From Candidatus Geohydrothermomicrobium daggyaiense (lineage in GTDB: Bacteria; Actinomycetota; Geothermincolia; Fen-727; JACVIW01), in contig JACVIW010000163.1 of assembly GCA_015711695.1 (NCBI GenBank), positions 1 through 5,787 of the forward strand: 5,787 bases of DNA. The letters run 5' to 3'. The notes beneath the pieces were generated by a model. The model had not been told where the DNA came from, made no database searches, and saw only the letters and a program-made list of their open reading frames with translations. Made by a program: the position numbers and the translations under genes. This document shows positions 1-4,750 of this stretch, in pieces; the first letter of the stretch is position 1, and every line of letters starts with the position of its first letter.

Positions 1-1
1 A

Positions 2-208
2 TCACATCATAACGAGGATTATACTATTGAGCTCAGTATATAATATAATACTGGTGATATCCGTTTGAGTGCTGGTGTCCTTCTGGCTGTCGAGATTGAG
101 TTCGGCCTGCTTTTTTCCAGTCTCGTCAAGCGGAATGTCCATTTTGCCGACATGCCTGGAAGAAGCATGCCAGGCAGTTTGACCGTGTCGAACAAGAAGA
201 AGTCTCAT
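2..208 (-). pseudogene. Histidine phosphatase (phosphoglycerate mutase-like), truncated 5' remnant
   Basis: The reading frame starts at ATG 208-206 on the minus strand, preceded by a GGGGG Shine-Dalgarno-like run, and begins MRLLLVRHGQTAW. LVRHGQT is the catalytic signature of the histidine phosphatase superfamily, and His8 would be the phosphorylated residue. The following DIPLDETGKKQAEL (about residues 24-37) matches the conserved second block of CobC/GpmB-like members. A weak match continues through TDITSII.YTEL, where relatives read like 'DAIYSSDL.RA'. Homology then ends and the frame stops at TGA 4-2 after 68 codons. Family members usually have about 190-230 residues, so the second catalytic histidine and most of the fold are missing. 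The 3' tail is strikingly A+T-rich. I infer a decayed or disrupted gene. A frameshifted continuation beyond the left window edge cannot be excluded. Its substrate (phosphosugar, alpha-ribazole phosphate or other) cannot be assigned. Confidence 0.65.
21..53. repeat. A+T-rich island with overlapping inverted repeats
   Basis: ATACT (21-25), AGTAT (35-39) and ATACT (48-52) alternate in orientation. CAGTAT 34-39 pairs with ATACTG 48-53 across an 8-base A/T spacer, and TGAGCTCA (28-35) is a perfect 8-base palindrome. The cluster sits where similarity of the minus-strand phosphatase to its family fades out. It may mark a breakpoint or simply be low-complexity DNA; no target-site duplication or terminal repeats of an insertion sequence were recognised. 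Confidence 0.35.
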
Positions 209-404
209 TCAGCCCCCGTTCTGTTCATTTGCTATCCCTTCAGATGACATTTTTCATCTCGTCTCGTGAGAGACACCCTGACGCAGTTCCTTTTATGCGA
301 GCGGAAAGTCCGGATTATCTGCCGGCATATAACAGCGTTTTTTCATTCTGAAATAAACCAGCTCTGGGTTCAAGCTCCCGAACAGTTGACCGTAAAAATG
401 TACG

Positions 405-438
405 AACCGTAATTTGTGCCAGGCACCAAATTACGGTT
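405..438. repeat. Nested palindrome with GTGCCAGGCAC core
   Basis: The arms AACCGTAATTTG (405-416) and CAAATTACGGTT (427-438) are perfect 12-base reverse complements. Between them lies TGCCAGGCAC, so GTGCCAGGCAC (416-426) is itself a perfect 11-base palindrome. Five T residues (437-441) follow on the plus strand, but no plus-strand gene lies upstream and no minus-strand gene lies to the right, so a terminator role has no client in this window. A dispersed palindromic (REP- or MITE-like) repeat is my preferred reading. That is an inference, because only one copy is visible. Confidence 0.7.
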
Positions 439-505
439 TTTGAGAATTCATATCCTGGCGAGACTGTGGTTGAGATTTGAGGAATTAAAAGCAGACTTTT
501 GGTTC

Positions 506-514
506 TGTTAAAAT
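506..514 (+). promoter_or_regulatory. Candidate extended -10 promoter upstream of the epimerase operon
   Basis: TGT followed by TAAAAT (509-514, five of six matches to TATAAT) gives the TGn extended -10 arrangement. The best -35 is poor (TTAAAA 485-490, 18-base spacer), as is common for extended -10 promoters. A start near 520 would place the AGGAGG at 542-547 and the short ORF at 553-657 in the leader of the epimerase-permease transcript. This is a consensus match by eye only. Confidence 0.3.
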
Positions 515-552
515 CAACGAGGTATTCATCCTTCTTTTCTTAGGAGGGAAAA

Positions 553-657
553 TTGCATTTTGCGGAATCCGGCGAATTTGTTGCCTCTTTCTCAATCAGG
601 CTCAAGGCAAGATTTTGCATACTTCCTGGAACTCGCGGTGAACCTTGCCTTGATTGA
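553..657 (+). CDS. Possible 34-codon leader ORF with strong Shine-Dalgarno (unrecognised)
   Basis: AGGAGG at 542-547 lies five bases before a TTG codon at 553 that opens a 34-codon frame ending at TGA 655-657. The predicted peptide starts MHFAESGEFVASF and ends GEPCLD; it has no signal peptide, membrane segment or family match that I recognise. It lies 48 bases upstream of the epimerase ATG at 706 and behind the extended -10 candidate at 506-514, so a translated leader is conceivable. Against it are the rare TTG start, the short length and the lack of any homology. The ribosome-binding match may be chance. Confidence 0.22.
   Translation: MHFAESGEFVASFSIRLKARFCILPGTRGEPCLD
602..653. repeat. 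10-bp inverted repeat in the epimerase leader
   Basis: TCAAGGCAAG (602-611) is the exact reverse complement of CTTGCCTTGA (644-653), with a 32-base spacer. An extra TCAATCA at 592-598 could instead pair with TGATTGA 651-657, giving a competing helix. The right arm ends just before the stop of the short ORF at 553-657. No T run follows, so this is not a typical intrinsic terminator. It could be an operator, an RNA hairpin or chance. Confidence 0.4.
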
Positions 658-705
658 AGTTTCAAACGCTAACAAGACTGCTTAAACGAGATATCTTTTT
701 GTTTC

Positions 706-1712
706 ATGAAAGGAGCGGGAATAGATCTTGTAACGGGCGGAAGCGGATTTGTGGGCTCGCACCTGGCATCCAGACTTATAGATCGAGGAAAGGAGGTGCG
801 AATCTTCGACATCGAGGAAACTCATTATCTCCCCAGCGGTGCGCACTTCGTCAGGGGGACATGAGGAATTATGAGGCGGTGAGAAAAGCGGTTAAAGGTG
901 TTGATGTGGTCTACCATCTTGCTTTTGTGCAGTCGCTCAGAAAAAGGGATGAGAGTGAGAAATGGAAGGTGAACTTCGGCGGAACAGAGAACTTCCTCAA
1001 GGTTGCTGTAGAAGAAGGGGTCAGTCGTTTCGTGTTTACTTCCACGATAGAGGTATATTCCCCGTTCCCGCCTTTCAGGGCGCCCGAAACGGCTCCGACA
1101 GACAGACCATTTGGGTGGTACGGGAGACACAAGAAAGAGTGTGAAGAGCTGAGCTGGCACTACCACTATCAATATAACCTGCCCGTAACGATGGTGAGAA
1201 TGCCGACCATATGCGGAAGGGGATATTACGCAAGGATTGATCTCTTCAGGGCACTCGATTGGATTCTTGCTGGAAGGCCGCTCGCATGGATAGGGGGCAA
1301 GCAGTACAGGGGGGATTTCGCCTGGGTTGAGGATGTCGTTCAGGGGTATATCCTCTGTGGGGAAAGGGCAGAGGCGGTGGGTAAGGTTTTCAACATATCC
1401 TGCTCGGAACCTTCATCCGCTCTTGATATAATACAGGCACTCGCTAAAGAAGCAAATAATCCTCACAAGATTATTATTGTTCCGCCGGAAATCGCATGGC
1501 CATTTATCAACCTCGCAGTCGCTTTACGGGCTATCAAGATGCCCGCGGAACAACTCCTTTACCTTAAAGGTGACTACTCCTTTTCAATCGAAAAGGCGAA
1601 AAGACTTCTCGGGTATAATCCCCGGATGACCGCGGCTCAGGCTGCGGTTGAGCTTTTGAAAGGATACAGAGAGGGCCGGGAGCGGATCAAGAAAAAAGCC
1701 CGCTCCTACTGA
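706..1712 (+). CDS. NAD-dependent epimerase/dehydratase (extended SDR), with a frameshift at 854-858
   Basis: An extended short-chain dehydrogenase/reductase of the sugar-nucleotide epimerase/dehydratase type, expected to act in the cytosol. From ATG 706 the frame reads MKGAGIDLVTGGSGFVGSHL, with the GxxGxxG loop at residues 11-17 and Asp35 ending beta-2, favouring NAD(H) over NADP(H). That frame stops at TGA 862-864. The rest of the protein is in the -1 frame from about 859: GDMRNYEAV, VDVVYHLAF, NFGGTENFL, FVFTSTIEVYS (catalytic Ser/Thr near 112-114), YGRHK (Tyr139 and Lys143), the DFAWVEDVV block, and a C-terminal KAKRLLGYNPR segment. Restoring one G gives about 335 residues, normal for the family. 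The alternative TTG start at 654 would give a non-homologous leader, so I reject it. The upstream ribosome-binding site is weak. The MFS gene follows after 32 bases. The substrate is unknown; UDP-sugar epimerase or 3-beta-HSD-like activity are both possible. Confidence 0.85.
852..864 (+). other. Frameshift site: G5 run and ATGA stop/start overlap within the epimerase gene
   Basis: The 5' frame reads through AGG GGG ACA TGA, with G at 854-858. One more G, or a -1 slip after GGG, would read AGG GGG GAC ATG and join the halves as FVRGDMRNYEA, as expected for the family. The stop TGA (862-864) overlaps an ATG (861-863) in the downstream frame, forming ATGA. A homopolymer indel in the reads or genome is the simplest cause. 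Slippage or coupled reinitiation is possible but unproven. Confidence 0.8.
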
Positions 1713-1744
1713 AAATGTGAGGAGAAGGGTTTTAAAGGAAGAAG

Positions 1745-2944
1745 ATGCGAACAGAAATCAGGGACGCGGCTTGCGGTTACCACGTAAGCGAAAGTGATAA
1801 GAAAGTCTCGCCCTTCTATCCGCTCATGATCGTTCCCGGGATAGTGCTTCTTCTTGCCCCCTCCACCGTTGACGAACTGATGAAGAATTTCAAAATCGGT
1901 TCCGGCATGGGGAGCCTCCTTCAGGTCTCCTATTTTATCGGTGGACTGGTGGGCATGATTCTTATCACCCGGTTCATGCAGACGCAATCGGCTCGCCGGA
2001 TAATGGTTGCAAATATTTTTATCCTCGTGGTGTCCCTGGCATTGTGCGCTCTTTCCCCCGTTTACTGGCTGCTACTTTTGCTTTATCTGCCATGCGGTTT
2101 TTCGAACGGAATACTGATAACGTTTCCTGGGGTTTATGTCACAAGGGTAAGAAGGTTGACGAGCCACCGTGACCAGAATATCCTTTACAGTTTCTTTTCA
2201 CTCGGGGTAGTCACAGGTCCGCTCATATCGGGTTTTATAATGAGGTCGCTTTCCTGGAGGTGGGCTTTCGCTTTTCCGGCTCTGTTAATACTTCCGCTTT
2301 CGCTTCCCGTCATACGTTCAGAACTCGGTATTGTTTCCGGTGTGCTTCCGCCTGAAAGGGAGACATTAAAGAAAGCGTTTTCGTATGAAAAACCGCTTTT
2401 TGCCGGTCTTCTCGTCGCGGTCTTGCTCTATATTGCCGCTGAAAGCACCGTGTCGATGTGGATCGTGAGTTTCATGGATAAAGTGCACGGGCTTTCAGCT
2501 GCGCAATGGGTTCTTACCCTTATATGGGCGGGTATCACTCTCGGGCGCTGGATATGCGCCTTTCTTACAAAGAGAATTGACCCTTACAGGCTTCTTTTTT
2601 TTCTCACCGCGGGGGCGGGATTTTCACTAATCATTGCGCCTAACGTGAGATTGCTTGCGCTTTCGATTCTTTTCTACGCACTCACCGGTTTCTTCTACTC
2701 AGGCGTTTACCCTCTTTTAATCGCATATGTCGCTCGCTTCCCCGAAGAATTATCTCCGTTTGTTTTCACCTGCATGCTTGCTGCAGGGGCGGCCTCGAGC
2801 GCCGCGCTTATATTCGCCTCGGGTCTTGTTAACCAGTTTGAAAGCCTTTTGAGGGCAGGGATGTCTTTGATAGCCCTGCCCGTTTTTCTGATGCTTTTCA
2901 CTTTGTTCTGGATAAGGCGGCATCTCGTCAAAAAAAACCTATAG
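1745..2944 (+). CDS. MFS permease, FHS (fucose/glucose permease)-like
   Basis: A 399-residue major facilitator superfamily protein expected in the cytoplasmic membrane. The ATG at 1745 follows AAGGAA (1735-1740). A roughly 22-residue hydrophilic start precedes about twelve hydrophobic helices, arranged as six (about 23-190), a charged cytoplasmic loop (191-215) and six more (217-390). MFS motif C is visible in helix 5 as GVVTGPLISGF (about 154-164). The helix 7-8 region AAESTVSMW...WAGITLGRW (about 231-269), with Glu233, resembles the FHS group of fucose and glucose permeases. Motif A between helices 2 and 3 is degenerate: the usual acidic residue is replaced (GMILITRFMQTQSARR). The gene starts 32 bases after the epimerase stop, with no terminator between, so co-transcription is likely. 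The family resemblance suggests a sugar or similar small solute with proton symport, but the substrate is not determined. Confidence 0.85.
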   Translation: MRTEIRDAACGYHVSESDKKVSPFYPLMIVPGIVLLLAPSTVDELMKNFKIGSGMGSLLQVSYFIGGLVGMILITRFMQTQSARRIMVANIFILVVSLALCALSPVYWLLLLLYLPCGFSNGILITFPGVYVTRVRRLTSHRDQNILYSFFSLGVVTGPLISGFIMRSLSWRWAFAFPALLILPLSLPVIRSELGIVSGVLPPERETLKKAFSYEKPLFAGLLVAVLLYIAAESTVSMWIVSFMDKVHGLSAAQWVLTLIWAGITLGRWICAFLTKRIDPYRLLFFLTAGAGFSLIIAPNVRLLALSILFYALTGFFYSGVYPLLIAYVARFPEELSPFVFTCMLAAGAASSAALIFASGLVNQFESLLRAGMSLIALPVFLMLFTLFWIRRHLVKKNL

Positions 2945-3145
2945 CGTGCGGTATTTTGCTCATGGGTATTTGATTCGCGGTATTCTTTATCAATCTTTCA
3001 TTTTCCCTGCCGTTAGAGTTTCGTGGAAGTTTTACCTGCCGGAAAAGAAAATTTGTTTTCCCCGTTGCACTTTTTCTCGCTGACCTTTCCTTGCCCCTTG
3101 AAGTTTTTAAACTAGATTCCATTGAGACACGAATATGCACGGTAA

Positions 3146-3173
3146 TTGATAGAATTGCTCATGAATATATAGA
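3146..3173 (+). promoter_or_regulatory. Candidate promoter for the DUF819 gene
   Basis: TTGATA (3146-3151, five of six to TTGACA) and TATAGA (3168-3173, four of six) are separated by 16 bases. Transcription would start roughly 20 bases before the ATG at 3198. A weaker alternative pair, TTGCCC (3091-3096) and TAGATT (3113-3118), also has a 16-base spacer. The 253-base gap after the MFS gene makes an independent promoter reasonable. No terminator hairpin was found in that gap. Confidence 0.35.
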
Positions 3174-3197
3174 GCAGGAAGAATTGCGGGGTGGCAA

Positions 3198-4382
3198 ATG
3201 GCTGTTTTCTGGATAGCCTTCTATGTACTATTCCCGGTACTGGCAATCTATCTGTGCCAGAAGTACAGGACCATGAGCAGAATTGGTGGCGTTGTCCTGT
3301 GCTATATTGCTGGTCTTCTTCTTGGAAATCTGAAATTCATCACCGGCGGTCACGTTGACATTATCCCGCCCGGGTTCAAGAACACCCAGGATTTGTTTTT
3401 TATACTGTCCGTGGCATTTGCCCTTTCGCTCATATTCTTCTCGCTTGATATAAGAAGATGGACCCGCGTCGCAGGAAAGGCTCTCCTTTCGTTTTTTCTG
3501 GGCACCATAGCCGTTCTTATTTCAGCCGCAAGTGGATACATGATTTTCAAAAGCATGATAGGCGGGGAGACGTGGAAAGTCTCTGGAATGCTTATAGGGT
3601 GCTATACGGGTGGAACCCCTAACCTCGCGGCAATTGGCACGGCGCTTCGCATCGATAAAACGGTGCTTGCTTCCACTCAGATTTCAGATGTTGCCGTTGG
3701 TGCTCTTTACCTGTTGCTAATGGTTACTATCATGCAGAGAATTCTGCTGAAGTTTCTTCCACCTTTCAGGGCTAATAAGAGTGCGGGAGTATGCACTGAT
3801 AGCGGGATGGATTTCGAGGCTGGTGATTACGAGTCTTTTTCGGGTATTTTTTCGCGCGAGGTAATATTACCTCTTCTGGGCGCTCTGGGTCTCGCTGTTT
3901 TTATAGTCGCTGTTGGTCTTGGTTTAACTTTTGTATTCCCCGAGGATTATGCAATGGTTGTTGCCGTCCTTGCCGTATGCACGCTTGCGATACTCGCATC
4001 GTTCATTCCTGCGGTGAGAAGGATTCCCATGACATTTCAAGCCGGACAGTATTTCATCTTGATTTTCTGTGTTGTTGTGAGTTCAATGTCTGATCTGAAA
4101 AAGTTGTTCACCACCGCCCCGGCGATGGTAGGGTTTGTCGCCTGGGCAGTATTTGTCGCACTCGTGCTACACGCGGCGCTTGCTGCTATTTTCAGGATTG
4201 ACGCTGATACAGTGATCATCGCTTCAGTGGCCGGTGTGATGTCACCCCCCTTTGTCCCAATGGTCGCAGCGGCGCTCAAGAACAAGGATATTGTGGTCAC
4301 AGGCGTGGTGACTGGCATAATCGGATGGGTTATTGGAACGTATCTCGGCATCGGGATGGCATATCTGTTGCGTTCCCTTTAA
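3198..4382 (+). CDS. DUF819-family (YjcL-like) integral membrane protein
   Basis: A 394-residue, very hydrophobic protein with about eleven or twelve membrane helices and one hydrophilic central loop (about 188-218). The start ATG is preceded by GGGGTGG (3188-3194), with AGGAAG slightly further up. The segment MLIGCYTGGTPNLAAIGTAL (131-150), followed by STQISDVAVGALYL, is the hallmark of DUF819 proteins, which usually run near 380-400 residues, so this copy looks complete. The C-terminal block VAGVMSPPFVPMVAAAL (344-360), then GVVTGIIGWVIGTYLG, mirrors the first block, suggesting an internally duplicated transporter-like fold with two broken-helix motifs. No transport substrate is established for this family to my knowledge. 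The gene is bounded by 253- and 365-base gaps and so is probably a single-gene transcript. Confidence 0.85.
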   Translation: MAVFWIAFYVLFPVLAIYLCQKYRTMSRIGGVVLCYIAGLLLGNLKFITGGHVDIIPPGFKNTQDLFFILSVAFALSLIFFSLDIRRWTRVAGKALLSFFLGTIAVLISAASGYMIFKSMIGGETWKVSGMLIGCYTGGTPNLAAIGTALRIDKTVLASTQISDVAVGALYLLLMVTIMQRILLKFLPPFRANKSAGVCTDSGMDFEAGDYESFSGIFSREVILPLLGALGLAVFIVAVGLGLTFVFPEDYAMVVAVLAVCTLAILASFIPAVRRIPMTFQAGQYFILIFCVVVSSMSDLKKLFTTAPAMVGFVAWAVFVALVLHAALAAIFRIDADTVIIASVAGVMSPPFVPMVAAALKNKDIVVTGVVTGIIGWVIGTYLGIGMAYLLRSL

Positions 4383-4747
4383 TTATTCCCTTGCTTAAAA
4401 GTGGAATTAACATTTAAACGGGGTTAAGAAAATGTAGTGAATTTTTTCATCCATAATGTATCCAGTTTAAATGACCGCGCATCGTTTTCTGATTACATTG
4501 TTTGATATGAGAATAAAATTCGTTTCTGAAAACTTATCTTTTAGAACTCGCTGAATTCGAGATAGCACTTCGTGTTGATGGCCTTCTTCTCTGACGCCTG
4601 AATTGCACGGATTCGTAAAATTGCTTATATTTAACGCATACACGATGGCGAAGGCGAGTATTTTTGAAATTCCGTTCAATTAGAGGGTATGCTCGATAAT
4701 TAAGTTTGGAGCCCGCCTTTGCGGCATGAATTTTCGGGGGGTGTGCC
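4383..4747 (+). other. A+T-rich intergenic region with leader of the propeller gene
   Basis: No protein family was recognised in either strand of these 365 bases. A 27-codon ATG frame at 4471 lacks a ribosome-binding site and looks like chance. The stretch carries the promoter candidate at 4603-4631 and a small CCGC/GCGG hairpin (4713-4724) shortly before the ribosome-binding site. No known riboswitch was recognised. No clear intrinsic terminator follows the DUF819 stop codon. Confidence 0.5.
4603..4631 (+). promoter_or_regulatory. Candidate sigma-70-type promoter for the propeller gene
   Basis: TTGCAC (4603-4608) and TATATT (4626-4631, five of six to TATAAT) are separated by the optimal 17 bases. 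Transcription from here would leave a leader of about 110 bases before the ATG at 4748. The -35 matches only TTG firmly, so confidence is moderate. Confidence 0.4.
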
Positions 4748-4750
4748 ATG
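4736..4750 (+). promoter_or_regulatory. Ribosome-binding site deciding the start of the propeller gene
   Basis: Six G residues followed by TG (4736-4743) lie just upstream of ATG 4748, which opens directly onto a signal peptide. An earlier ATG at 4726 is in a different frame that stops at 4923 and shows no homology, so 4748 is the chosen start. Confidence 0.6.

Larger units (their letters stand above)
209..705. other. Gene-poor intergenic region between phosphatase remnant and epimerase
   Basis: About 500 bases separate the divergent phosphatase remnant from the epimerase start. No protein family was recognised in any frame. Visible elements are a small GTCTC/GAGAC hairpin at 261-274, the long palindrome at 405-438, an extended -10 promoter candidate at 506-514, an AGGAGG at 542-547 with a short ORF behind it, and a 10-bp inverted repeat at 602-653. 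The minus-strand part upstream of the phosphatase has frequent stops and contains no neighbouring gene end. Confidence 0.6.

Noticed and set aside
65..247. 60-codon plus-strand open frame
   Set aside because: It is antisense to the phosphatase remnant and shows no family features; the minus strand carries the recognisable LVRHGQT motif.
405..441. Intrinsic terminator at the long palindrome
   Set aside because: A T run follows the stem, but the stem is A+T-rich at its base and no gene reads toward it in either orientation within the window.
654..860. TTG-started N-terminal extension of the epimerase frame
   Set aside because: Its roughly 69 residues show no epimerase similarity, while another frame (706-864) encodes the conserved GGSGFVG start over the same DNA.
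825..1172. Minus-strand open frames within the epimerase gene
   Set aside because: They lie opposite a well-conserved coding frame and show no recognisable domain.
2948..2984. Direct repeat GCGGTATT (2948-2955 and 2977-2984) after the permease gene
   Set aside because: Two 8-base copies 29 bases apart are too short and too few to call a repeat array or binding-site pair.
2928..3140. 70-codon minus-strand frame in the gap after the permease
   Set aside because: Composition is basic and low-information with no recognised motif, and it overlaps the permease 3' end only by chance.
4037..4351. 104-codon minus-strand frame opposite the DUF819 gene
   Set aside because: It is Ala/Thr-rich, as expected from the complement of a hydrophobic membrane-protein gene.
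4471..4554. 27-codon ATG frame in the gap before the propeller gene
   Set aside because: No ribosome-binding site, no recognisable sequence, and the position looks random.
4680..4747. Riboswitch-like G-rich leader (c-di-GMP type considered)
   Set aside because: Only a 4-bp hairpin and a G run are visible; the conserved motifs and paired arms of known classes are absent.
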